This document shows, one piece after another, positions 1-7,128 of a DNA stretch of 35,732 nt (its first letter is position 1; each line of letters opens with the position of its first letter). The stretch is taken from assembly GCA_029782025.1 (NCBI GenBank), contig JAKOVR010000183.1, positions 1-35,732 of the forward strand, given 5' to 3'. Below the pieces are notes generated by a model. It made no database searches. It was not told the DNA's origin and saw nothing but the letters and a program-made list of their open reading frames with translations. The DNA is from Actinomycetes bacterium (GTDB taxonomy: Bacteria > Actinomycetota > Acidimicrobiia > Acidimicrobiales > Acidimicrobilacustridaceae). Made by a program: the position numbers and the translations under genes.

Positions 1-231
1 TCACGCACCGGGAACCGCCAGCTCAACGCCGCCATCCACCGCATCGCCATCACCCAGATGCGCTGCCACGACGACGCCCACGCCTACCTCGAACGACGCA
101 TCGCCAACGGCAACACCAAGACCGAAGCGCTGCGAGCCCTCAAGCGACGCCTCTCCGACGTCGTCTACCGCTCCCTGCTCGCAGACACCCAACCCGCAGC
201 CGCAGCGACCCCGCTCGCCGAGGCCGCTTGA
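1..231 (+). CDS. IS110-family transposase, C-terminal fragment (5' end outside window)
   Basis: The window opens inside this frame, which runs 76 codons to a TGA at 229-231. The residues GNRQLNAAIHRIAITQ, then YLERRIANG, then KTEALRALKRRLSDVVYRSLL match the C-terminal Transposase_20 region of IS110/IS116/IS902 transposases (DEDD-type recombinases that use a bridge RNA). The last residues are Ala/Pro-rich. The rest of the protein and the left end of the element lie upstream, so I cannot say whether the copy is intact. Only 14 nt separate its stop from the next start codon, so very little right-end noncoding DNA remains, or the element ends inside the next gene's leader. Confidence 0.85.
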   Translation, partial: SRTGNRQLNAAIHRIAITQMRCHDDAHAYLERRIANGNTKTEALRALKRRLSDVVYRSLLADTQPAAAATPLAEAA

Positions 232-245
232 CATAGGAGCAAACC

Positions 246-1472
246 ATGACCGCCACCGAGTCCGCCCCGCTGTCCGAGACGTCCGCCGCCGCGCTGGTGC
301 ACGAGCGGCTCGACCAGCTCCTCGCCGAGCTCGACCCGCGTGCCACCGACGTGGTCGAGTTCCGGGGTCGCCAGTACGACCTCGGCCTGGCGTGGGTGCA
401 CTTCCCCGAGGGCCGGGGCGGCCTCGGCGTGTCGCCCAAGCTCCAGCGCGACGTGGAGCGGCGCCTGCGAGAGGCGGGGGCCCACACCCCGGAGCACCGG
501 GTGTTCTTCGGGCTGGCCATGGCCGGGCCCACGATCGTCACCCACGGCGACGACGCCATCAAGGACCGCATGCTGCGGCGCATGTTCACGGGCGAGGACG
601 CGTGGTGCCAGCTCTTCAGCGAGCCCGGCGCCGGCTCCGACCTCGCCGGCCTCGCCTGCAAGGCGGTGCGCGACGGCGACGAGTGGATCATCACCGGCCA
701 GAAGGTCTGGAACACCCTCGCCCACATCGCCGACCGGGGCATGCTGGTCGCCCGCACCGATCCCGAGACCCCCAAGCACAAGGGCCTCACCTACTTCGGC
801 ATCGACATGCACGCCCCGGGTGTGGAGGTGCGCCCGCTGCGCCAGATGACCGGCGAAGCCGAGTTCAACGAGGTGTACCTCACCGAGGTGCGGGTGCCCG
901 ACGCCGACCGCATCGGTGATGTGGGCGACGGGTGGCGGGTGGCCATGACCACGCTCATGAACGAGCGCACCACCATCGGCGGGGGCAGCGGCCTGCCGGC
1001 CCGCGGCTCGGGTCCGATCGCCGAAGCGGTGCGCATCTGGCAGGAGGAGTGCGGCGACCGCAACGCCGCGGCCAAGGACCGGCTCATGCGGGCCTGGATC
1101 GAGGCCGAGGTGCTCCGGCTCACCAACATCCGGGCCGGCCAGAACCGCCGCGTGGGGAACCCCGGTCCGGAAGGGTCCATCGCCAAGCTCATGTTCGCCG
1201 AGGTCAACATGCGGATCTACGAGCTGTGCGTCGACCTCCTCGGCCCCGAGGCGTTGGCCGGGTTCGACTACACCAACCGGCGCTCCGAGCACCTCGGGCT
1301 GGTGGGCCCGCCCGGCACCTCGCGCAAGATGTTCCTGCGCAGCCGGGCCAACTCGATCGAGGGCGGCACGTCGGAGATCCAGCGCAACATCCTGGGCGAG
1401 CGCGTCCTCGGCCTCCCCGGCGAGCCCCGCGCCGACAAGGACCTCCCCTGGAGCCAGGTGCCCCGGTCCTGA
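246..1472 (+). CDS. Acyl-CoA dehydrogenase family protein
   Basis: FAD enzyme of 408 aa, the usual length for acyl-CoA dehydrogenases, which oxidise acyl-CoA thioesters at the alpha-beta bond and pass electrons to ETF. The mid-domain signature LFSEPGAGSDLAGL lies near residues 120-133. The C-terminal motif SIEGGTSEIQRNILGERVLG carries the glutamate (about E372) that aligns with the catalytic base of this family, followed by the GTSEIQR FAD-contact stretch. The ATG has a ribosome binding site (AGGAGC, 236-241). The gene lies just downstream of an IS110 transposase end, so its original promoter may have been displaced. The substrate cannot be told from sequence; it resembles actinobacterial FadE paralogues for fatty-acid or steroid side-chain degradation. 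Confidence 0.93.
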   Translation: MTATESAPLSETSAAALVHERLDQLLAELDPRATDVVEFRGRQYDLGLAWVHFPEGRGGLGVSPKLQRDVERRLREAGAHTPEHRVFFGLAMAGPTIVTHGDDAIKDRMLRRMFTGEDAWCQLFSEPGAGSDLAGLACKAVRDGDEWIITGQKVWNTLAHIADRGMLVARTDPETPKHKGLTYFGIDMHAPGVEVRPLRQMTGEAEFNEVYLTEVRVPDADRIGDVGDGWRVAMTTLMNERTTIGGGSGLPARGSGPIAEAVRIWQEECGDRNAAAKDRLMRAWIEAEVLRLTNIRAGQNRRVGNPGPEGSIAKLMFAEVNMRIYELCVDLLGPEALAGFDYTNRRSEHLGLVGPPGTSRKMFLRSRANSIEGGTSEIQRNILGERVLGLPGEPRADKDLPWSQVPRS

Positions 1473-1530
1473 CCGCCCCGGCCTGACCGCCCGGAGCCAC
1501 ACGCCTCGGGTCGAGGGTTGACCGCCCCGG

Positions 1531-2013
1531 TCAGCGCCCGGCAGCGACGGTGAAGGCCCGGAGCTCGATCTCGACCTCGGCGTGGACCTTCACCAGCAGC
1601 AGGCTCGGCGGTTGCACGCCGAAGTCGGTCACGTCGATGCGGGTGGCGCCGGTGATGCCGAGCACCCCGTCTCGCTCCTCCACCCGGAGCTGCCCGTCGA
1701 TGCTGCGGGTCACGCCGTGGAAGGTGAGGTCGCCGGTGGCGTCCCACGTCGAGGGGACGTCCTCGCTCGCGGCCATCGAGGTGAGGACCCCCCGGACGGT
1801 GGGGTGGCGCCGGATGTGGAGGCGCCGTTCGGCCTCCCGGTCGATGAGCGGGTTGCCCGAGCGCATGCCGCCGAGGTCGAAGCCGATCTCGCCGGCCGGG
1901 GCGTCGGGGTCGAACCAGCCGGTGACCGCGGCCTCGGTGTGGATGGGATGGATGCTCGACGACGCCCGGATGACGATGACCGACCGGTCCGGATCCAGAT
2001 CGTGGCGGGCCAC
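1531..2013 (-). CDS. YceI-family lipid-binding-like protein
   Basis: 160 aa from a GTG at 2013-2011, preceded by a GGTGGAG-type ribosome binding site and starting 5 nt after the kup stop, so it is probably translated with kup. The sequence has the YceI pattern: SSIHPIHTEAAVTGWFDP near the N-terminus, then IDREAERRLHIRRHPTVRGVLTS, then GDLTFHGVTRSIDGQLRV and GVQPPSLLLVKVHAEVEIEL at the C-terminus. YceI proteins are beta-barrel lipocalin-like folds that bind polyprenoids or similar amphiphiles. No signal peptide is visible, so it is probably cytoplasmic, unlike the periplasmic E. coli protein. The frame stays open far upstream through kup, but that part is antisense noise. Confidence 0.85.
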   Translation of the reverse strand: MARHDLDPDRSVIVIRASSSIHPIHTEAAVTGWFDPDAPAGEIGFDLGGMRSGNPLIDREAERRLHIRRHPTVRGVLTSMAASEDVPSTWDATGDLTFHGVTRSIDGQLRVEERDGVLGITGATRIDVTDFGVQPPSLLLVKVHAEVEIELRAFTVAAGR

Positions 2014-2018
2014 GGCGC

Positions 2019-3974
2019 TCAGAGCTCCACCTGCAGCCCCACGTCGATGACCTGGTGGGGCGGCAGCTTGAAGTAGTTGGCGGCGGGGGTGGCGTTGCGG
2101 GACATGAAGGCGAACAGCCGCTCCCGCCACATGACCATGCCGGGGCGGTCGGTGACGAGCACGGTCTCCTTGCCCAGGGTGTACAACGCGATGTCGGGGT
2201 CGAACGCGAACTTGCCGAGGTTGTGCTCGGCCAGGTCGCGGGGCACGTCGGGTTCCTCCATGAAGCCGTAGCGGAGGATCACCTGGTGGAAGCCGTGCCC
2301 CAGGTCGCGGTGCTCGAGCCGCCGGGCGCCGAGCACGCGGGGCACCCGCTCGGTGACGAGCGAGACGATCAACTCGGTGTCGTGGACGACCCTGTTGTGC
2401 CGCAGGTTGGCCAGCAGCGCCGGCGGGGTGTGGCCGGGCTGGCCGTACAGGTACACGTGGGTGCCGGGCACCCGGGGGACGGCCTCGTGGGGCTCGCTGT
2501 CGACCAGCTGCTGCAGCGGCAGCTTGCCCTTTCCGATGTGGTCGGCCACCAGGCGTCGACCGGTGTTCCAGGTGGTGAACACGGTGAGCAGGAGGAGTCC
2601 GACGAGGAGCGGGAACCAGCCGCCGTCGGGGATCTTGAACACGTTGGCCCCGAAGAAGCCGGTCTCCACCACGAGCAGCCCGGCGCAGATCGAGCCGGCC
2701 TTGGCGGTGGACCAGCCGAAGCGCCGCCTGGCCACGACGTAGAACAGGATCGTGGTGATCACCATCGTGTTGGTGACGGCCAGCCCGTAGGCGGCGGCGA
2801 GGTTGGAGGAGGAGCGGAAGCCGAGGACGAGGCCGATGCAGGCCACCATCAACGCCCAGTTCACGGCGGGCAGGTAGATCTGCCCGGCCTGGTCCTCGGC
2901 GGTGTGGATCACCCGCATGCGGGGCGAGTAGCCGAGCTGGATGGCTTGCACCGTGAGGCTGAAGGCGCCCGAGATGAGGGCCTGGGAGGCGATGACCGTG
3001 GCCATGGTGGCCAGGGCCACGAACGGGTAGATCAGGGGGTCGGGGACCATGCGGAAGGTGGGGTTGTCGATGTGCTCGGGGTGCTGCAGCAGCATCGCGC
3101 CCTGCCCGAAGTAGGCCAGGACGAGCGCCGGCAGCACGAGGGTGACCCAGCCGAGCTGGATGGGCCGGCGTCCGAAGTGGCCCATGTCGGCGTAGAGCGC
3201 CTCCCCACCGCAGGCCACCAGGAAGATGGCCCCGAGCGAGAGGAACCCCTTGGCGCCGTTGTGGGCGAAGTACTCGATGCCCCACCGGGGGTCGAGAGCC
3301 CGGAACACCGAGGGGTAGCCGGCGATCTGCCGGGCCCCGAGCACGGCCAGGCACAGGAACCACACCACCATGACGGGACCGAACAGCTTGCCGATCGTGG
3401 CCGTCCCCTTGCGCTGGATGAGGAAGAGACCGACGAGGATCACCACCGAGATGGGCACGACGTAGGTGCTGAGGCTCGGGGTCGCCACCTCGAGCCCTTC
3501 GACCGCGGCCAGCACGGAGATGGCCGGGGTGATCACGCCATCGCCGTAGAGCAGCGCGGTGCCGAACAGGCCGAGCAGCACCAGGGCGCCGATCCGGGGC
3601 ACGCGGCCGTCGACCCGGGCGGCGTCGCGCCGGTTGCCCGAGTTGTCGGCGCCGGCGGGCTGGGCCAGGGCGGCGAGGGCCAGCACGCCGCCTTCCCCGT
3701 CGTTGTCGGCCCGCATCACGAAGAGGAGGTACTTGACCGTGATCACGATCATCAGCGCCCAGAAGATGAGCGAGCACACCCCGAGCACGTTGGCCTCGTC
3801 GACCTCGAGCCGGTGGTGCGGGCTCTCGAAGGTCTCGTGGACGGCGAAGAGCAGGTTGGTGCCGATGTCGCCGTAGACCACCCCGAGGGCGCCGAGGGTC
3901 AGCCCGACCGTTCGGGACAGCGACGGTGCCGCGTGGTGGCCCTGGGCCCCCGCCCCTCCGTGATCGCCGCTCAT
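2019..3974 (-). CDS. kup: Kup-type potassium uptake transporter
   Basis: 651 aa multi-pass membrane protein of the KUP/HAK/KT family (K+/H+ symport), close to the 622 aa of E. coli Kup. Family blocks are clear: LGVVYGDIGT (residues 30-39), MRADNDGEGGVLALAALA, LLYGDGVITPAISVLAAVEG, GGEALYADMGHFGRRPI, QALISGAFSLTVQAIQLGY, AGQIYLPAVNW. The usual N-terminal GDIGTSPLY reads GDIGTNLLF (35-43), a departure in a highly conserved loop. About 12 membrane helices are followed by a C-terminal cytosolic domain. The ATG at 3974-3972 is the only canonical start close to the first helix; it lacks a Shine-Dalgarno but has a CAGACT hexamer 8 nt upstream. Divergent from the ATPase gene at 4042. Confidence 0.95.
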   Translation of the reverse strand: MSGDHGGAGAQGHHAAPSLSRTVGLTLGALGVVYGDIGTNLLFAVHETFESPHHRLEVDEANVLGVCSLIFWALMIVITVKYLLFVMRADNDGEGGVLALAALAQPAGADNSGNRRDAARVDGRVPRIGALVLLGLFGTALLYGDGVITPAISVLAAVEGLEVATPSLSTYVVPISVVILVGLFLIQRKGTATIGKLFGPVMVVWFLCLAVLGARQIAGYPSVFRALDPRWGIEYFAHNGAKGFLSLGAIFLVACGGEALYADMGHFGRRPIQLGWVTLVLPALVLAYFGQGAMLLQHPEHIDNPTFRMVPDPLIYPFVALATMATVIASQALISGAFSLTVQAIQLGYSPRMRVIHTAEDQAGQIYLPAVNWALMVACIGLVLGFRSSSNLAAAYGLAVTNTMVITTILFYVVARRRFGWSTAKAGSICAGLLVVETGFFGANVFKIPDGGWFPLLVGLLLLTVFTTWNTGRRLVADHIGKGKLPLQQLVDSEPHEAVPRVPGTHVYLYGQPGHTPPALLANLRHNRVVHDTELIVSLVTERVPRVLGARRLEHRDLGHGFHQVILRYGFMEEPDVPRDLAEHNLGKFAFDPDIALYTLGKETVLVTDRPGMVMWRERLFAFMSRNATPAANYFKLPPHQVIDVGLQVEL

Positions 3975-3982
3975 CGGTGGGC

Positions 3983-3988
3983 AGTCTG
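3983..3988 (-). promoter_or_regulatory. Putative leaderless -10 element of kup
   Basis: On the minus strand this reads CAGACT and ends 8 nt before the kup ATG. There is no Shine-Dalgarno between it and the start. It fits the nAnnnT pattern seen before other genes here, but lacks the first T of the consensus. Confidence 0.4.
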
Positions 3989-4029
3989 CCCCACCACGCC
4001 GTCCGGCGGGGAACCGGGGTGCCCTGCGG

Positions 4030-4035
4030 TACCCT
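4030..4035 (+). promoter_or_regulatory. Leaderless -10 element (TACCCT) of the ATPase gene
   Basis: TACCCT lies exactly 6 nt upstream of the ATG at 4042, and no ribosome binding site is present. This spacing would place the transcription start at or next to the A of the ATG, as in leaderless actinobacterial genes. Confidence 0.6.
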
Positions 4036-4041
4036 CCCGTC

Positions 4042-7000
4042 ATGCCGGGGGGTGTCGTGCGCTTCGTCGGTCGCGAGGTGCCGCTGGCCGGCCTGCGCGA
4101 CGCGGCGCGGGAGGCCGCATCGGGCCGGGGATCCTTCGTGGTGGTGCGGGGCGACGCCGGGGCCGGGAAGACCCGCCTCGTGACCGAGCTCGTCGAAGGC
4201 CTCGACCCGGCCGACCGATGGCGGGTGGTGTGGTGCCGCGGGGTGGAGGGGCCGGGTCGCGGGCGTGACCTCCAGCGGCGCATCGAACGAGCGATCCCCG
4301 CGGTGGGAGGGCCCGCCGGTGACGACGTGGAGCTCGTCGACCGGTTGCTCGACGCCGCCGACGAGACGCCGGTCCTCGTGGTGGTGGACGACGTGCAGTG
4401 GATCGACCCGGACTCGGTGCCGATGCTGCGGGCCCTCGGGGCCGGGTGCGCATCCGGTCGGGTGCTCGTGGTCGCCACCGAGCGGTCGGCGTCGGGGGGG
4501 CCGGTCGAGCTCCGCCTCGGCCGCCGGGCCGACCGGACGGTCGAGGTGGAGGGGCTCGACGCCCGGGCCGTGGCCGACCTGCTCTCGGATGCGGCCGGCG
4601 GTCCGGTGCCGGACGGCACGGTGGCCGCCGCCCTCGCCGCCACCGGCGGCAACCCGCTGCTGTTGGTGGAGGCCGTGCCGCCGCTCGTCACGGCCGGGCG
4701 ACTCGGCGATGCCGGTGCGTGGGACGACGTGCTGCCGAGCGGCGTGGCGGGCCTCGTCGCCGTGCGCGTCGCCGCCCTCGACCCCCCCGATCAGCGCCTG
4801 CTCCGGGCCGCCGCGGTGGCGGCCGAGGCGGAGCCCGACGGCGCACCGCCGGGTCGCCTCGCCCCCCTCGCCGCGATCGACGTCGGGTCGGCGACGGCCC
4901 GGCTGGCGGCGCACGCCGACCTGGTGGAGGTCGGGGCCGGGGTGCGGTTCCGCCACGACCTCCTCCGCCGCGCCATCCTCGCCTCCGTGCCCCCCGACGA
5001 GGCGGCCACGCTGCACAGCGCGCTGGCGGCCTCGCTGCCCGAGAGCGCCGGGCTGGCCGTGACGGCGGCCCGGGCCACCCATCTCGGCGCCGCGGCCCCG
5101 GTGACCGGCGGGTGGGAGGAGGCCGCGGCGGCGGGAGCCCGGGCCGCCGCCCTCGCCGCGGCCTCGGGTGCCGTCGCCGATGCGGCCGCCTGGTGGGAGC
5201 GGACCTTCGCCTGGCTCGGGCCGGTCGGCGCCACGCCCCGCGCCGGTGCCCTGCTCTCCGCCGCCGATGCCGCCAGCCGGGCCGGCCGGATCGACCTCGC
5301 CCGGGCGTGGTACCGGGCCGCCGCCGACACGGCGGAGCAGGAGGCGGAGGGTGACGAGGTGCTCGCCCGTGCCGCGCTCGGCGCCGGCTCGTTGGGCGGC
5401 GGGTTCGAGATCCACCTGCGCGACCACGAGGGCCTGGCGTTGGGGGAGCGGGCCCTCGCCGCCCTCGGCGATCGCCGGCCCCACCTCCGGGCCCGGCTCC
5501 TGGCCCGGCGCTCGGTCGCGCTGTCGTTCCAGGGGCGCGACACCGAGCGGGCGGCCGCCGTCGCGGAGGCGCTGGCGCTGGCCGAGGCGACGGGCGACGC
5601 CGCCGCCCTCACCGAAGCGCTGGCCGCGGCGTTCGACCTCCGCAGCGCTCCCGCCGACCTGGCGTGGCGCGCCGCCGAGGCCCCCCGCCTGCTGGCCGCG
5701 GGCGTGGCCAGCGGCGAGGTCGGCCTCGAGGCCCTGGCTCGCCGCCACCGGGTGGTGACCCTCCTCCAACAGGGCGACATGGTGGGCGCCCACGCCGAGA
5801 CCTCCGCCCTCGCCGCGCTGGCCCGGGCCCACCCCGACGCCGAGTTCGGCTGGTACGCGGCGATGCTCGAAGGGATGCTGGCGCTCCTCCGCGGGCAGGT
5901 CGACCGGGCCGACGAGCGCTGCCGGGTGGCCGAGGAGCTGGGTCGGGCCGCCGGGTCGCACAACGCCCGGCTGCTGTGCGACTGGACGCTCCGGGCCGCG
6001 GTGCTGCGGGCCCAGGGCCGCATCGACGAGGCCGGCGCGCTGTTCCGGACGATGCTCGAGGAGCACCCGGACGCGACCCACGGCTTCGACATCGGCCCGG
6101 TGGTCCTGGCCCTCGACGGCTGGCCGGTCGAGGAGGTTCGCCGCGCCCTGGACGCGCTCCCCCTCGCCATGCTCGAGATGGCGGTCGGCACGTCCCAGGA
6201 GTTGCTGGTGGCCTGGCTGGGAGGGGAGGCCGAGTTCGCCATCGGGGAGGCCGGCCCCTGGACGGCCCACGTGCTCGCCACCATGCCGCCCCATGCCGAC
6301 CAGTTCGTGGTGGACGGCGAGGGGGCCGACTGCTTGGGTCCGGCCGCGCACGCGCTGGCGCGGGCCAGCGCCCTCAGCGGCCGTCGGGACGAGGCGGCCC
6401 AGTGGTACGAGCGCGCCGAGACGCTCCTCGCGGGCGCCGGCGCGCCGCTCCTGCTCCGTCGGCTCCGGGCCGAGCAGGCCGCGCTGTCGTCGTCCGGCCG
6501 GTCGTCGTCCGGCCGGTCGTCGCCTCCGGTGCCCGCTCGTGACGAGGTCCCCGCCCTCGACGCGCCCGATCCGCTCCTCCGGCGTGAGGGCGAGGTGTGG
6601 CTGGTGCGCTTCGGGGGTGCGTCGGCGCGGCTGCGCGACCGGAAGGGCCTGCGGGACCTCGCCGTGCTCCTGGCCCATCCTGGGCGGGAGGTGCACGTGC
6701 TCGACCTCGCCGGGCCGGCCGGCGGCGCGCCGGCGCCGATCACCGGCGGCGGGATCGGCCCCGCCCTCGACGCCACCGCCCGCCGCGCCTATGAGGACCG
6801 GCTGCGGGAGCTGGCCGGCGACATCGCCGAAGCCGACGCCCATGCCGACCTGGCGCGGGCCGACCGGCTCCGCGACGAGTTCGAGCTCATCACCGCCGAG
6901 CTCACCGCCGCCCTCGGCCTCGGCGGTGCGCCCCGTCAGGTCGGGGATCCGGCCGAACGGGCCCGCAAGGCCGTCCGCATGCGGATCGCCGACGCCCTGG

Positions 7001-7116
7001 CGCGGCTGGAGGCCGAGCTCCCGGCGCTGGGTCGGCACCTTCGGGCGTCGGTGCGCACGGGGCTCTTCTGCTCCTACGAGCCCGAGACCTCACCGGGGTG
7101 GACGGTGGAGCCGTGA
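4042..7116 (+). CDS. Large STAND/MalT-like AAA ATPase with TPR-like repeats and a conserved C-terminal domain
   Basis: 1024 aa. The N-terminus RFVGREVPLAGLRDA is the usual entry to an AAA_16 domain. Walker A is GDAGAGKT (37-44) and Walker B VLVVVDDVQWID (111-122), followed by TGGNPLLLVEA. Residues about 350-800 are Ala-rich helical repeats resembling degenerate TPRs. The C-terminus (about 850-1024) has REGEVWLVRFGGASARLRDRKGLRDLAVLL, then a charged helical stretch and a tail with RMRIADALARLEAELPALGRHLRASVRTGLF. This tail recurs in actinobacterial ATPase regulators; it takes the place of the LuxR-type HTH normally found in MalT/LAL regulators and I do not see a classical HTH. Probably a signal-sensing ATPase, possibly a transcription regulator. 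Leaderless start; convergent with the oxidoreductase gene, 12 bp apart. Confidence 0.85.
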   Translation: MPGGVVRFVGREVPLAGLRDAAREAASGRGSFVVVRGDAGAGKTRLVTELVEGLDPADRWRVVWCRGVEGPGRGRDLQRRIERAIPAVGGPAGDDVELVDRLLDAADETPVLVVVDDVQWIDPDSVPMLRALGAGCASGRVLVVATERSASGGPVELRLGRRADRTVEVEGLDARAVADLLSDAAGGPVPDGTVAAALAATGGNPLLLVEAVPPLVTAGRLGDAGAWDDVLPSGVAGLVAVRVAALDPPDQRLLRAAAVAAEAEPDGAPPGRLAPLAAIDVGSATARLAAHADLVEVGAGVRFRHDLLRRAILASVPPDEAATLHSALAASLPESAGLAVTAARATHLGAAAPVTGGWEEAAAAGARAAALAAASGAVADAAAWWERTFAWLGPVGATPRAGALLSAADAASRAGRIDLARAWYRAAADTAEQEAEGDEVLARAALGAGSLGGGFEIHLRDHEGLALGERALAALGDRRPHLRARLLARRSVALSFQGRDTERAAAVAEALALAEATGDAAALTEALAAAFDLRSAPADLAWRAAEAPRLLAAGVASGEVGLEALARRHRVVTLLQQGDMVGAHAETSALAALARAHPDAEFGWYAAMLEGMLALLRGQVDRADERCRVAEELGRAAGSHNARLLCDWTLRAAVLRAQGRIDEAGALFRTMLEEHPDATHGFDIGPVVLALDGWPVEEVRRALDALPLAMLEMAVGTSQELLVAWLGGEAEFAIGEAGPWTAHVLATMPPHADQFVVDGEGADCLGPAAHALARASALSGRRDEAAQWYERAETLLAGAGAPLLLRRLRAEQAALSSSGRSSSGRSSPPVPARDEVPALDAPDPLLRREGEVWLVRFGGASARLRDRKGLRDLAVLLAHPGREVHVLDLAGPAGGAPAPITGGGIGPALDATARRAYEDRLRELAGDIAEADAHADLARADRLRDEFELITAELTAALGLGGAPRQVGDPAERARKAVRMRIADALARLEAELPALGRHLRASVRTGLFCSYEPETSPGWTVEP
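6486..6522 (+). repeat. 15-bp tandem repeat inside the ATPase gene
   Basis: Two perfect 15-bp copies (6486-6500 and 6501-6515) plus seven further bases encode the Ser/Gly/Arg linker SSSGRSSSGRSS between the helical repeats and the C-terminal domain. Length variation by slippage is possible and would stay in frame. Confidence 0.85.
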
Positions 7117-7128
7117 TCGGCGCCCGGG

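Noticed and set aside
1473..1530. Repeated TGACCGCC units and a short TGACC/GGTCA hairpin between the acyl-CoA dehydrogenase and YceI genes
   Set aside because: The stem is only 5 bp and overlaps the YceI stop; too weak to call a terminator.
1531..7038. A very long minus-strand open frame (over 1800 codons) spanning the YceI gene, kup and the ATPase gene
   Set aside because: Only the last 160 codons match a family. The rest is Arg/Gly/Pro-rich antisense of kup and the ATPase gene, as expected at high GC.
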